The notes: generated from the letters alone by a model not told the origin. A stretch of DNA of 64,000 bases from an uncultured Hymenobacter sp. (GCA_913776615.1 CAJYPK010000004.1:62001-126000), one strand, 5' to 3'; shown: positions 24,637-34,094, counted from the stretch's first letter. A program made the numbers and translations.

Positions 24637-25086
24637 TTACTGAGCCTCCCGAATAATCTCGACGGCTGGGCGCTGGGCCAGTCGCCGGAGCTTGAGCACA
24701 CCGTCTTGGTACGCCAGCACTTCCAGCTCATAATCGGGCTCGGCGGGCTCGGCCTCGGGCAAGTGCACCAGCAGGCGGCCGGTAGTAGTCTCGGCCCAGG
24801 TACCTTCCTGGGCCAGCAGGCCGCCGCCGGGGGGCACGTCGTAGCGCACGAAGCGGCCGGCCGGCCCCACCCGAAACCCCGGGCGCCCGCCCGGCCGGTA
24901 GCGAAAATGGTAGGTGTTGCGGCGGTACACCAACGTATCGCCGCGGCTGGCCTCGGGCAGTAGCAGCCAAGTGCCGTGCAGCGCGGCCAGGCGGCCGGCG
25001 GGTAGCCCGGCGGGATGGTCGGGGTGGCAGGCGACGGCCAGCCCCAATAGGCCGGCCAGCATTCCGAAGCGGTTGATAAAAGCCAT
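24637..25086 (-). CDS. Putative lipoprotein of unknown function
   Basis: A 149-residue protein starting at 25086 with MAFINRFGMLAGLLGLAVAC. LAVAC is a lipobox with Cys20, so it is likely a lipoprotein. The mature part is mostly beta (LHGTWLLLPEASRGDTLVYR, EGTWAETTTGRLLVHL), which resembles lipocalin-like or copper-resistance (NlpE-like) beta barrels; this is a guess. A frame to 25278 overlaps polX and is rejected. It converges on the GT9 gene with 15 bases between. Confidence 0.65.
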   Translation of the reverse strand: MAFINRFGMLAGLLGLAVACHPDHPAGLPAGRLAALHGTWLLLPEASRGDTLVYRRNTYHFRYRPGGRPGFRVGPAGRFVRYDVPPGGGLLAQEGTWAETTTGRLLVHLPEAEPAEPDYELEVLAYQDGVLKLRRLAQRPAVEIIREAQ

Positions 25087-25118
25087 GACAAGGCAATAGT
25101 ACGGGTCGCCGGGGCATC

Positions 25119-25145
25119 TTGGCCATCGGCTAAACCGTACTTTTG
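25119..25145 (+). promoter_or_regulatory. Putative polX promoter
   Basis: TTG at 25119-25121 and TACTTTTG at 25138-25145 (exact TAnnTTTG) lie 57 bases before the GTG start. Spacing of 16 is shorter than usual. Confidence 0.4.
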
Positions 25146-25201
25146 GTATTTGATGCCCGCGGGCCCCGCGCCCGCGCCGCCCACCCGAAACCCGCCCCTC
25201 T

Positions 25202-26923
25202 GTGGATAACCGCGCTCTTATCAAAGCCTTCCGGCTTACGGCCCAGCTCTTGGAGCTGCACGACGAAAACGCCTTCAAAATCAGGGCCTACGAAGGCACC
25301 GCCACGGCCCTGGAGCAGCTGGAATTTCCCGTGGCCGAAGTGGAGCGCCCCGGCCTGCCCGACCGCACCGGCCTGAGCAAAACCCAGGCTGCCAAAGTAG
25401 CCGAACTGCTCGATACCGGCACCTTCAAGGAGCTGCAAGAGCTGCTCGACAAAACGCCAGCCGGCGTAGTAGAGCTCTTGAATATCAAAGGTATCGGCCC
25501 CAAGAAAGTGCGGGCGCTGTGGCGCGACGCGGGCATCGAAAGCCCCGAACAGCTGCGCGAAGCTGCCCAGGCCGGCCTGGTGGCCAAGCTCAAGGGCTTC
25601 GGGGCGAAAACCCAGGAAAGTTTGCTGGCCGCGCTGGCCTTTACCGACCAGAGCGCGGGCAAGCTGCTGTTCTCGCAGGCCGAGCAACTGGCCCACGACC
25701 TCGCCGCCCGCCTGCGCCAAGAGCCGGGCGTGACCGAAGTCGCCGCCACCGGTGAAGTACGCCGCGCCCTCGAAATCGTGGAAACCGTGGAAATTCTGGT
25801 CGCCACCCCCGACCCCGCTCCCATCCACGCCGTGCTCAACGCCGCTCCCGGCCTGCGCGCCGATGTGCGGCGCTCGGGGCCGTGGGCCTGGCGCGGCACC
25901 GTGGCCGACTCGGGCGTGGGCGTGGCGGTGCGCATGGTCGCGCCGGCCGATTTCATCAATCAGCTCTTCGTGAGTACCGGCAGCGCCGCCCACCTTGGCA
26001 CGCCGCTGCCCGCGGCTGGTCCTGGCCAGCCGGCCACCCTGCGCCAGTGGGCCAAGCGCGAGCACTTCGCCAGCGAGGAGGCGCTGTACGAAAAGGCCGG
26101 CCTGCAATTCGTGGTGCCCGAGCTACGCGAGGGCCTGGGCGAAATCGAGCTGGCCGCCGAGCACAAGCTGCCGCAGCTCTTGCAAGACAGTGATTTGCGT
26201 GGCTCGCTGCACAATCACAGTACTTACTCCGACGGCAGCCACTCGCTGCGCCAGATGGCCACCTTCCTGCGCGATGCGGGCTACGAGTACCTGGGCATCT
26301 GCGACCACTCGCAGGCCGCGCACTACGCCAACGGCCTGGGGCCGGAGCGCGTGCGCCAGCAACACCGCGAAATCGACGAGCTGAACGCCGAACTGGCCCC
26401 ATTCCGCATTTTCAAGGGTATTGAGGCCGATATTCTGGGCGATGGCAGCCTGGATTACGATGCGGCCCTGCGCGATTCATTTGACTTCATCGTGGCCTCT
26501 ATCCACTCCAATTTGAAAATGGACGAGGCCCGCGCCACCGAGCGCCTATTGGCTGCCATTGCCAACCCGCACACCACCATGCTCGGCCACCCCACCGGCC
26601 GGCTGCTGCTGCGCCGCGCCGGCTACCCTATTGATTTTAAAGCCGTGATAGATGCCTGCGCCCAGCACCAGGTAATCATCGAAATTAACGCCAACCCCTG
26701 GCGGCTCGACCTCGACTGGCGTTGGGTGCGCTACGCGCTGAGCCAGGGCGTACAGCTCAGCATCAACCCCGATGCCCACCACACCGATGGCTACGCCGAC
26801 ATGCGCTACGGCGTGCTGGCCGGCCGCAAGGGTATGCTAACTAAAGATATGACGTTCAATACTAAGTCGGTAGATGAGGTAGCGGCTTACTTCGCTGCGC
26901 GAAAAAGAAATGTAAAAATGTGA
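25202..26923 (+). CDS. polX: DNA polymerase/3'-5' exonuclease PolX
   Basis: A 573-residue family X polymerase with GTG start. Helix-hairpin-helix repeats (ELLNIKGIGPKKVRALW and KLKGFGAKTQESLL) lie at about 90-150, followed by a nucleotidyltransferase core at about 160-320. The C-terminal PHP exonuclease domain (about 335-573) has GSLHNHSTYSDGSHS, ICDHSQ, KGIEADIL, ASIHSN, LGHPTGR and NPDAHH metal ligands. The usual paired catalytic Asp motif of the polymerase core is not obvious (EILVATPDPAPI stands in its place), so polymerase activity may be weak or lost. PolX works in base-excision repair. The last codons (KRNVKM) and stop come from repeat DNA. Confidence 0.92.
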   Translation: MDNRALIKAFRLTAQLLELHDENAFKIRAYEGTATALEQLEFPVAEVERPGLPDRTGLSKTQAAKVAELLDTGTFKELQELLDKTPAGVVELLNIKGIGPKKVRALWRDAGIESPEQLREAAQAGLVAKLKGFGAKTQESLLAALAFTDQSAGKLLFSQAEQLAHDLAARLRQEPGVTEVAATGEVRRALEIVETVEILVATPDPAPIHAVLNAAPGLRADVRRSGPWAWRGTVADSGVGVAVRMVAPADFINQLFVSTGSAAHLGTPLPAAGPGQPATLRQWAKREHFASEEALYEKAGLQFVVPELREGLGEIELAAEHKLPQLLQDSDLRGSLHNHSTYSDGSHSLRQMATFLRDAGYEYLGICDHSQAAHYANGLGPERVRQQHREIDELNAELAPFRIFKGIEADILGDGSLDYDAALRDSFDFIVASIHSNLKMDEARATERLLAAIANPHTTMLGHPTGRLLLRRAGYPIDFKAVIDACAQHQVIIEINANPWRLDLDWRWVRYALSQGVQLSINPDAHHTDGYADMRYGVLAGRKGMLTKDMTFNTKSVDEVAAYFAARKRNVKM

Positions 26924-27041
26924 GAAAAGTAGAAATGTGGAAATGTTTGTTTTCAGAATGCTCTGCAAGGCATGCTTTTAGGCGAATTCCAACTCCCATT
27001 TTTCACATCTCCGCATTCGGCACATCTTCACATTTTAACTC
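26900..27041. repeat. AAATGTG-type simple repeats in inverted arms between polX and GT9
   Basis: Left arm near 26906-26946 has GTAAAAATGTGAGAAAAG and GAAATGTGGAAATG. Right arm near 26995-27035 has complementary CATTTTTCACATC and CACATCTTCACATTTT. The left arm supplies the polX stop codon. The pattern is related to the GTGAAAT repeats at 13994 and 58810. Confidence 0.65.
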
Positions 27042-28010
27042 ATGAAAATCCTCGTCCTCCGCTTCTCCTCCATCGGCGACATCGTGCTGACTACGCCCGT
27101 GGTGCGGCAGTTGAAGACGCAGGTGCCCCGGGCTCAGGTGCACTTCGCTACCAAGCCCGGCTTCGCTAAGCTCTTCGAGGCCAGCCCCTACGTAGACAAG
27201 CTGCACCTGCTCAGCGGTAGCCTGGGCGAGCTGGTGCGCGAATTGCGCGCCGAGCGGTTCGACTTTATCGTGGACTTGCACAACAACCTGCGGACACGGC
27301 TCATCCGGCTGCAACTGCCGGGTGTTTCCGCCTGCGCCTTCGACAAGCTCAACTGGCAGAAATACCTCCTGGTCCGCTTTAAAATCAACCAATTGCCTCC
27401 CGAGCACATCGTGGATCGCTATCGGGCGGCGGCAGCCCCGCTGGGCATCCGCGACGACGGCGGCGGATTGGATTATTTCATTCCGGAAAGCCAGGAAATA
27501 AACCTGGCTACCGAGCTACCAACGGGCTTTTACCCCTGGGAATACGTGGCCGTGGCCATCGGCGCGCAGCACGCTACCAAGCGCCTGCCGGTGGAAAAAC
27601 TCATCGAGCTGGTGCAAAATCTGGCGCCCCGACCCGTGGTACTGCTGGGCGGGCCGGAAGACGAGAGCACCGGCCACGTCATCGAGTTGGCAGCCAATCA
27701 GCTCATTTTCAACGGCTGCGGACAGTTCTCGCTGCATCAGTCGGCTTCGTTGGTGCGGCAGGCGCAGTTTGTCGTGAGCCACGATACGGGACTCATGCAC
27801 ATTGCCGCCGCCTTCAGGAAGGAGATTTTCAGCGTGTGGGGCAACACGGTGCCGCAGTTCGGCATGTTTCCCTACCGCACCCGCTTCGAGGCGCTGGAAG
27901 TACTAAATCTCCCCTGCCGGCCGTGCTCCAAAATTGGTTTTAGCCAGTGCCCGCAGGGGCACTTCAAGTGCATGCGCGAGCAAAACTTGCAGCTCAGCTG
28001 GCCGAAGTGA
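27042..28010 (+). CDS. Family 9 glycosyltransferase (LPS heptosyltransferase-like)
   Basis: A 322-residue enzyme of normal GT9 length. MKILVLRFSSIGDIVLTTPVV is the acceptor-side hallmark and VVSHDTGLMHIAAAFRK the donor-side one; AIGAQHATKRLP lies in the centre. Near the C-terminus NLPCRPCSKIGFSQCPQGHF carries four Cys and a His, a feature of many Bacteroidota members that may bind metal. It probably transfers heptose or a similar sugar to lipid A core. It is a monocistronic gene preceded by simple repeats. Converges on the PorE-like gene with 12 bases between. Confidence 0.92.
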   Translation: MKILVLRFSSIGDIVLTTPVVRQLKTQVPRAQVHFATKPGFAKLFEASPYVDKLHLLSGSLGELVRELRAERFDFIVDLHNNLRTRLIRLQLPGVSACAFDKLNWQKYLLVRFKINQLPPEHIVDRYRAAAAPLGIRDDGGGLDYFIPESQEINLATELPTGFYPWEYVAVAIGAQHATKRLPVEKLIELVQNLAPRPVVLLGGPEDESTGHVIELAANQLIFNGCGQFSLHQSASLVRQAQFVVSHDTGLMHIAAAFRKEIFSVWGNTVPQFGMFPYRTRFEALEVLNLPCRPCSKIGFSQCPQGHFKCMREQNLQLSWPK

Positions 28011-28022
28011 GCGCGGCATTCG

Positions 28023-30110
28023 CTACTTCCAGTTAGCATCGCTCGCCCCGCCCTTGTCGGCATCCGGCTTGATAAGTCGGAACTCGACCCGCCGGTTGAC
28101 GCGGGCGTCGGCGTCGGTCAGCTCGTCTTTAATGGGCTTGCTGGAACCGTAGCCAAAACTCTCGATGCGGTTGGGACTTAGCTTGCCTTTGCGCTCGATG
28201 TAGCGGCGAATTTCCTCGGCGCGGTCCTGCGACAGCTTTTCGTTTACCTCGGGGTCGCCGCGCCCGTCGGTGTGGCCCGCGATGCTAAGCCGGTACGTGG
28301 GATGGTCTACCAAAAACAGCGCAATGCGGTCGAGTGTGGGCTGCATCGCCGGCCGGATATCCGACTTATTGGCCTCAAACTCAATATTTTTGAAGATCAG
28401 CGGCAGCTTGTAGTCGATGCTGTTGGTGAGCATCGTCATGACGGTATCGCCCTTCAGCTCGAAGCGCTTTTCAACCGAAAACGCGTCGGGGCTCTGGATG
28501 AGCATGGCGTAGTGCGAGCCTTCCATCAGCTCGAAATCGAAGGAGCCGTCGGCGCGTAAGTATTTGCTGGCTACCTCGATACCATTATCAAGGTCGATGA
28601 TGCTGACCATGCCCTTGAGCGGCTTGTTGCTCACCGAGTCGAGCAGCGTGCCGGCTACCTGGGTGGTGGCCAGCGGCTGGGCCTCCATGGGCAGCGGGAA
28701 GGAGTAGAGGTCCAGGTTGGCCATGTCCTGAGCTTCGGAGCGGGCGTAGTAGAGATTTTTACTCTGGCTGTCGATAGTAAAATAATACTCTGATCCTTTG
28801 CCATTTACGAGCGGACCGATATTGCGCGGCTCCTGCCAGCGGCCCTGCACGCGGTAGGTTTTATAAATATCGAAGTCGCCAAAGTTGAGCAGCTGGCCCC
28901 GCGAGCTGAAGTACAGCACCTGGTAGAGCGGGTGAAAAAACGGGCTCACCTCGCTTTCGCGGGTGTTCACCACCGGCCCCATGTTCTGGGCGGGTCCCCA
29001 CTGGCCATTCCTACCCTTCACCGTGTAGTAGATGTCGCTGAGGCCAAAGCCGCCCAGGCGGTCGGAGGCAAAGTACAGCGTGTCTTCCTTGGGCGACAGC
29101 GTGGGCTGCGAGTCCCAGCCCGCCGAGTTTACGAGCGGGCCGAGACTCTTGGGCACGCTCCATTTGCCATTCGGACCCAGCTTGGCGGTGTAGAGGTCAC
29201 AGTTGCCGTGGCAGGCGGGGCACTCGCAGCGGGCGAAGAAAATCGTTTTGCCATCGTGCGAGAAGCAGGCCGAACCCTCGTTGTACTGCGAGTTGATGGG
29301 CTTGGGCAGCGGCTGGGCATCCGTCCAGAAGTTTTCGCCCTCCCGGTGCGATACGTACAGGTTCTCATCCTCTTTGGCGCGTATTCCCTTACCCTGCGTT
29401 CGCTTCGAGCTGAACAGCAGCACGCTATCGCCCGCCCCCAGCGCCGGGCCGTAATCCGGAAACTTTGAGTTGATGGCGTCGCCCATGTTGGTGTACACGT
29501 TTTTGGGCGGGTGGAAGGTGCTGATGTTCTTGCGGTACTCTACCAGCTCGTAATACATTTTGAGCGGTACGTAGAGCACGGCCGCCTTCTCCTCCAGCGA
29601 GTCGTAGTAGAGCTGCACGCGGCGGATGTCGGTGCGGTGGTGCTTGAGGGCCAGCCGGAAATACGCCTTGGCCAGTTCCTGCTGGGTGCTGTCGCGCTGC
29701 AACAGCTGGCCCAAATGCCAGAGCAGGTCGGTATTGCGGTAAAAATTCTCGATGCCAAACTGGCTCACGTAGCGCGTGAGCAGCGCCCGCGCCTCGGCGT
29801 AGTGGTGGCGGCGCTCGGCGCGCTGAATGGCTTTGAGGGCTTTCTTGTCTTCGTAAAAGGCAATCTTATTGATATTCGGAAAGTCGGGCGTGCCGTCGGC
29901 GTGCAGGCGCAGGCGGCGGCTTACCCGCCCCTTGAGGGCGCGTTGCTGGTAAGCGGGGCGCGCCGGCGCGGCAGTAGGTGCGGCAGTCTTCGCAGTCTTT
30001 TTTGTACCCTGCGGCGCCCGGCGCGGGGCCGACTGGGCGAGCGCAGAATGGGCGCAGCCCAGCCCTAACAGCCAGCAGCCGAAAAAATAAAAAAGTAGCA
30101 ATTGGCGCAT
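28023..30110 (-). CDS. TPR / PD40 propeller / OmpA-domain protein, PorE-like
   Basis: A 695-residue envelope protein with signal peptide ending SALAQ. The order is TPR-like helices (about 60-200), PD40 propeller (about 215-500; DGKTIFFARC, EDTLYFASDRLGGFG), a carboxypeptidase-regulatory fold (about 510-580) and an OmpA peptidoglycan-binding domain (about 590-685; SIAGHTDGRGDPE and RVNRRVEFRL). This order is the one described for PorE of the type IX secretion system. PorE is a lipoprotein in Porphyromonas, but the sequence LGLGC here is a poor lipobox. The start at 30110 opens on the signal peptide. PorQ is encoded 2.8 kb away. PorE identity is inference; a general OmpA/PD40 protein is the alternative. 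Confidence 0.83.
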   Translation of the reverse strand: MRQLLLFYFFGCWLLGLGCAHSALAQSAPRRAPQGTKKTAKTAAPTAAPARPAYQQRALKGRVSRRLRLHADGTPDFPNINKIAFYEDKKALKAIQRAERRHHYAEARALLTRYVSQFGIENFYRNTDLLWHLGQLLQRDSTQQELAKAYFRLALKHHRTDIRRVQLYYDSLEEKAAVLYVPLKMYYELVEYRKNISTFHPPKNVYTNMGDAINSKFPDYGPALGAGDSVLLFSSKRTQGKGIRAKEDENLYVSHREGENFWTDAQPLPKPINSQYNEGSACFSHDGKTIFFARCECPACHGNCDLYTAKLGPNGKWSVPKSLGPLVNSAGWDSQPTLSPKEDTLYFASDRLGGFGLSDIYYTVKGRNGQWGPAQNMGPVVNTRESEVSPFFHPLYQVLYFSSRGQLLNFGDFDIYKTYRVQGRWQEPRNIGPLVNGKGSEYYFTIDSQSKNLYYARSEAQDMANLDLYSFPLPMEAQPLATTQVAGTLLDSVSNKPLKGMVSIIDLDNGIEVASKYLRADGSFDFELMEGSHYAMLIQSPDAFSVEKRFELKGDTVMTMLTNSIDYKLPLIFKNIEFEANKSDIRPAMQPTLDRIALFLVDHPTYRLSIAGHTDGRGDPEVNEKLSQDRAEEIRRYIERKGKLSPNRIESFGYGSSKPIKDELTDADARVNRRVEFRLIKPDADKGGASDANWK

Positions 30111-30219
30111 GGGCAGGCAAGAAAGAGCAGAATAGTACCGCAAGTTCTTACACAATAGTCATTATTATCAAACTACTACCGAGCTTCGAACGTATTCGGC
30201 CGCTTTGGCGGCTCGGGGT

Positions 30220-30332
30220 GGGCTGGCACGGCCCTTGTCGCCGTGCCAGCCTGGCCCTTTCTTACCTTAGCCCAGCGGAAGCTGGCTGCCACTCTGGCAG
30301 CCGCCAGCCGCGCTCTCGGCTGGCCTTTTTTT
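30220..30332 (+). promoter_or_regulatory. Hairpin-rich lon leader with terminator-like element
   Basis: Three hairpins lie in tandem: GGCTGGCACGG with CCGTGCCAGCC (30221-30251), GGCTGCC with GGCAGCC (30284-30302), and GCCAGCCG with CGGCTGGC (30303-30324) followed by CT7 (30325-30332). The last is a textbook intrinsic terminator 9 bases before the lon ATG. An extended form of hairpin 2 (30281-30285 with 30304-30308) would compete with hairpin 3, as in attenuators. A TACCTTAG box at 30263-30270 could be a -7 element. Confidence 0.55.
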
Positions 30333-30341
30333 GCGTTATTC

Positions 30342-32849
30342 ATGTCGTTTGATTTGTCTACTTCCAGCCGTCTGGCGGCTGGTAGCCCTGATTCTCCTTC
30401 CGAAGCCATTGCCATTATGGCCGCCGATCCCGACCACCTGCTCCGCGCCGACGATGCGCCGTCTGTGCTGGCCCTGCTGCCCGTGCGCAACACCGTGCTC
30501 TTCCCCGGAGTGGTGCTGCCCGTGACAGTGACGCGCAAAAAAAGTATTCGCCTGGTGCGCAAGCTGGCGGCCAAAAACGAGAAGCTGGTGGGCGTAGTAG
30601 CCCAGCGCCAGCCCGATGCCGACGAGCCCAACACCGAAGAGCTGTATCCCGTGGGCACGCTGGCCCGCATTCTCAAGCTCATTGATCAGCCCGACGATAC
30701 CGTTACCATTATTCTGCAAGGGCAGGTGCGCTTTCACGTGGGCGAGCAGCTCACGTACTCGCCGCAGCTCACGGCGCGCGTTACGTACTTCGAGGAGCGC
30801 GCCCTGGATGCCGACGTGGATGGCGAGCTGGTGCTGCTGCAAAGCCTGCGCGAGGCCGCCGGCAAGGTGCTGGAGCTGACGCCCGAAATTCCGATGGAGG
30901 CCCGCGCCATGCTCGATGGCATTCAGTCGCCGGCCTTCCTCATCCACTTCCTGTCGTCGAACGTGCAGCTGGAGCTGCCCGCCAAGCAGGCCTTGCTGGA
31001 GCTGGCCGACCCCGAGGCCCAGGGCCGCCAGCTGCTCGAAGCGCTGCTGCGCCAGATCGAGCTGCTGGAAATCAAGAACGACATTCGCACCAAGGTGCAC
31101 ACCGGCATCGACGCCGAGCAGCGCGAGTATTTCCTGCGCAAGCAGCTCAAAACCCTGCAAGACGAGCTGGGCCAGGGCGAGGGCAGCGCGGAAGGCGACA
31201 TCGCCGCGCTCCGCGCCCGTGCCCAGGGCAAGAAGTGGCCCGAGGCCGTAGCCAAGCACTTCGACAAGGAGCTGGCTAAGCTGGGGCGCATCAACCAGAT
31301 GTCGCCCGACTACCCGGTGACGCACAACTACGTCGAGTTTTTGCTCGACCTGCCCTGGGGTGAAACTACCAAGGATAAGTTCAACCTCAAGAACACCAAG
31401 AAAATCCTCGACACCGACCATTTCGGGCTCGAAAAGGTAAAGGAGCGCATTCTGGAGTACCTGGCCGTACTTAAGCTGAAGCAGGATTTAAAGGCCCCCA
31501 TTCTGTGCCTCTACGGCCCGCCCGGCGTGGGCAAGACCTCGCTGGGCCGCAGCATCGCCACGGCGCTGGGCCGCAAGTACGTGCGCCTAAGCCTGGGCGG
31601 CGTGCGCGACGAGGCCGAGATTCGGGGGCACCGCAAAACCTACGTGGGCGCCATGCCGGGCCGCATTATCTCGCAGATCAAGAAGGCGGGGGTGAGCAAC
31701 CCGGTGATCATTCTGGATGAGATTGACAAGGTGAGCAGCGACTTCCGGGGCGACCCCAGCTCGGCACTGCTGGAGGTGCTCGACCCCGAGCAAAACTCGA
31801 CTTTCACCGACAACTACCTGGAGGTGGAGTACGACCTGAGCAAGGTGCTGTTCATCGCCACGGCCAACTCGCTGGAGACCATTCAGCCGGCCCTGCGCGA
31901 CCGCATGGAAATCATCGACCTCACTGGCTACACCCAGGAGGAAAAGGTGCAAATTGCCAAGAAGCACCTCTGGCCCAAGCAACTGCGCGAGCACGGCCTG
32001 GCCGAGGGCGAGGTTAAAATCACCGACGCCGCCCTGCACCGCGTGGCCGACGACTACACCCGCGAGAGCGGCGTGCGCAGCCTGGAGCGCCAGCTCGCCG
32101 CCCTCACCCGTAACCTGGCCCGCCGCAAGGCCAGCAAGGAAACCTTGCCCGCGCAGCTCGATCCCGGCGACGTACTCAAAATCCTGGGCTCGCCGCGCTT
32201 CGACCGCGACAAAGACCAGGACCACGACACGGCCGGCGTAGTCACGGGCCTGGCCTGGACGAGCGTGGGCGGCGATATTCTGTTCGTGGAGAGCCTGCTC
32301 AGCCGGGGCCGGGGCAAGCTCACGCTCAGCGGCCAGCTCGGCGACGTGATGAAGGAATCGGCCATTACGGCCCTCTCCTACCTGCGCTCGCGGGCCGACG
32401 AGTTGGGCATCGACTACCGCCTCTTTGAGCAGTACGACCTGCACATTCACTTCCCCGAGGGCGGCATTCCCAAGGATGGCCCGAGCGCGGGTATTGCCAT
32501 TTTCACGAGCATCGCCTCGGCCTACACCCAGCGCAAGGTGCGCCCCAAAATGGCCATGACCGGCGAAATCACGCTCCGCGGCCGGGTGCTGCCGGTGGGC
32601 GGCATCAAGGAAAAGCTGCTGGCCGCCCGCCGCGCCGGCATCAACCTGATCATCCTCTCGCCCAAGAACCGCAAGGATGTGGAGGAAATCCCGGCCGACT
32701 ACCTCAAAGGAGTGAAAATCACCTATGCCGAGCGCGTCGACGACGTGCTGGCCGCCGCCCTGCTGCCCGAGCTGGTAGCCCGCCCCCAGAAGCTGCCCGT
32801 CCGCGACGAAGCCCCGGCCCCCGCTGGCCCCAGCGTGGAAGTGCAGTAA
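30342..32849 (+). CDS. lon: ATP-dependent protease Lon
   Basis: An 835-residue AAA+ serine protease that degrades misfolded and regulatory proteins. The N-terminal substrate domain begins [19 protein letters not shown]. The ATPase has Walker [10 protein letters not shown] and Walker B VIILDEID. The proteolytic Ser715 is in KDGPSAG and Lys756 in GGIKEKLL. The start at 30342 is chosen because the longer frame from 30243 runs through the leader hairpins. The length is slightly greater than E. coli Lon because of N-terminal and C-terminal tails ([13 protein letters not shown]). Control may act through the hairpins before the gene. It is followed by an inverted repeat and porQ. Confidence 0.97.
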   Translation: MSFDLSTSSRLAAGSPDSPSEAIAIMAADPDHLLRADDAPSVLALLPVRNTVLFPGVVLPVTVTRKKSIRLVRKLAAKNEKLVGVVAQRQPDADEPNTEELYPVGTLARILKLIDQPDDTVTIILQGQVRFHVGEQLTYSPQLTARVTYFEERALDADVDGELVLLQSLREAAGKVLELTPEIPMEARAMLDGIQSPAFLIHFLSSNVQLELPAKQALLELADPEAQGRQLLEALLRQIELLEIKNDIRTKVHTGIDAEQREYFLRKQLKTLQDELGQGEGSAEGDIAALRARAQGKKWPEAVAKHFDKELAKLGRINQMSPDYPVTHNYVEFLLDLPWGETTKDKFNLKNTKKILDTDHFGLEKVKERILEYLAVLKLKQDLKAPILCLYGPPGVGKTSLGRSIATALGRKYVRLSLGGVRDEAEIRGHRKTYVGAMPGRIISQIKKAGVSNPVIILDEIDKVSSDFRGDPSSALLEVLDPEQNSTFTDNYLEVEYDLSKVLFIATANSLETIQPALRDRMEIIDLTGYTQEEKVQIAKKHLWPKQLREHGLAEGEVKITDAALHRVADDYTRESGVRSLERQLAALTRNLARRKASKETLPAQLDPGDVLKILGSPRFDRDKDQDHDTAGVVTGLAWTSVGGDILFVESLLSRGRGKLTLSGQLGDVMKESAITALSYLRSRADELGIDYRLFEQYDLHIHFPEGGIPKDGPSAGIAIFTSIASAYTQRKVRPKMAMTGEITLRGRVLPVGGIKEKLLAARRAGINLIILSPKNRKDVEEIPADYLKGVKITYAERVDDVLAAALLPELVARPQKLPVRDEAPAPAGPSVEVQ

Positions 32850-32857
32850 TCTGGCCT

Positions 32858-32935
32858 GTAGGGTAAGCTTTAGCTTGCCCGGCGTAAGATGAGTTTGAAC
32901 CTCCCTGACGCCGGGCAAGCTAAAGCTTACCCTAC
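32858..32935. repeat. 28-bp perfect inverted repeat, AAGCT/AGCTT family
   Basis: Bases 32858-32885 are the exact reverse complement of 32908-32935, with a 22-base loop. The core GTAAGCTTTAGCTTGC is shared, with small changes, by elements at 11012 and 61793. It fills the space between lon and porQ and could form a strong hairpin in RNA. Confidence 0.9.
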
Positions 32936-32951
32936 GGTGTATCTTGCTTGT

Positions 32952-33986
32952 ATGAAACAACTTTTACCGTTTCTCCTGGCGTTACCTCTGGCCGTGCAGG
33001 CCCAGGTTGGGGGGCGCGCGGCATTTCCCTTCCTGAGTTTGCCACCCTCGGCGCAGCTGGCGGCGCTGGGGGGCATGACGGCCTCGGCCCGCAGCAGCGA
33101 CCCCACGCAGTTCTTTGCCAACCCCGCCTTGCTCCACGCCGACATGGACCACGCGGCGGCTATCAGCTACGTGGGCTACGTGAGCGACATCAAGCAAAGC
33201 ACCGCTGCTTACGCCTTCAACACCGAGAAGCGCGGGCGCTTCGGCTTGGGTTTGACGTATTTGAGCTACGGTAGCCTGGAGAGCTACGACGCGGCCGGCA
33301 ACTCACTGGGCACCTTTTCGGTGAATGAGTACGCCCTGACGGCGGCCGACTCCTACACCAAAGGCAAGTTTACCTTCGGCCTCGCGGCCAAGCTGGCTAT
33401 CTCGGGCCTGGCGGGCAACCGCGCCGTGGGGCTGGCCGGCGATGCGGGTGTGCTCTATAAGCCCCAGGCCGATCAGGATTTCACGGTGGGCCTGGTCGTT
33501 AAGAACGCCGGCTACATGCTGAAGCCCTATACCGCCGCTGCCCGCGAGCCCCTGCCGCTCGATGTGCAGCTGGGCACCACCATCAAGCCCGAGCACATGC
33601 CGCTGCGCTTCACGCTCACGGCCCACCACTTGCACCAGTGGCGCATCCAGTATCTCGATCCCAACGCCCGTGGCACGCTCAACGCCAACAACGAGGAGGT
33701 CAAGCCCAGCTTCAATTTCGGCGACAACCTGGCCCGCCACTTTACCGCCGCCGCCGAGCTGCTGCTGGGCAAAGGCCTGAGCCTCCGGGCTGGCTACAAC
33801 CACTTGCAAGCCCGCGAGCTGCGCCTCGATAACGTAGGCGGCGGAGCAGGCTTCAGCTTTGGGGCAATGGTTCGCATCTCGCAGTTTCAGCTCGACTATA
33901 CGTACGCCACTTTGCAGGCCGCCGGCAGCAGCAACTATTTTACGCTGAGCCGCAGCTTAGACAGCTTTTTGAAAAAGAAAGACTGA
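32952..33986 (+). CDS. porQ: Type IX secretion system protein PorQ
   Basis: A 344-residue outer-membrane beta-barrel protein with signal peptide MKQLLPFLLALPLAVQAQ. The start of the mature protein, GGRAAFPFLSLPPSAQLAALGG, then SSDPTQFFANPALL and ISYVGYVSDIKQSTAAYAF, match the PorQ (PorV/FadL-like) pattern. PorQ works with the type IX secretion attachment complex that processes and anchors cargo at the cell surface. The C-terminal strand ends FTLSRSLDSFLKKKD. The ATG at 32952 opens on the signal peptide. It lies between lon and hslU, separated from each by repeats. No other core Por gene is in the window. Confidence 0.9.
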   Translation: MKQLLPFLLALPLAVQAQVGGRAAFPFLSLPPSAQLAALGGMTASARSSDPTQFFANPALLHADMDHAAAISYVGYVSDIKQSTAAYAFNTEKRGRFGLGLTYLSYGSLESYDAAGNSLGTFSVNEYALTAADSYTKGKFTFGLAAKLAISGLAGNRAVGLAGDAGVLYKPQADQDFTVGLVVKNAGYMLKPYTAAAREPLPLDVQLGTTIKPEHMPLRFTLTAHHLHQWRIQYLDPNARGTLNANNEEVKPSFNFGDNLARHFTAAAELLLGKGLSLRAGYNHLQARELRLDNVGGGAGFSFGAMVRISQFQLDYTYATLQAAGSSNYFTLSRSLDSFLKKKD

Positions 33987-34013
33987 TTTTATCGTATTTG
34001 GGGTTGTTATCAC

Positions 34014-34094
34014 TGTCATGCTGACCGACGGAGAGCATCTTGGCCGCTTCATTGCAAGGGCCACTGCCGATGCCCGCCCCCGGTCGGCATGACA
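34014..34094. repeat. TGTCATGCYGACCG inverted repeat before hslU
   Basis: TGTCATGCTGACCGA (34014-34028) is the inverse of CCGGTCGGCATGACA (34080-34094) with two mismatches, spaced by 51 bases. The TGTCATGCTGA...GAGCATCT text resembles a dispersed repeat I recall from Hymenobacter-type genomes. It lies 26 bases before the hslU ATG. Confidence 0.7.

Noticed and set aside
24633..25184. 183-residue frame overlapping the lipoprotein
   Set aside because: Trp/Pro/Ser-rich shadow composition; the frame with signal peptide and lipobox is preferred.
31587..32960. 457-residue minus-strand frame
   Set aside because: Antisense to lon and extends through the repeat after it.
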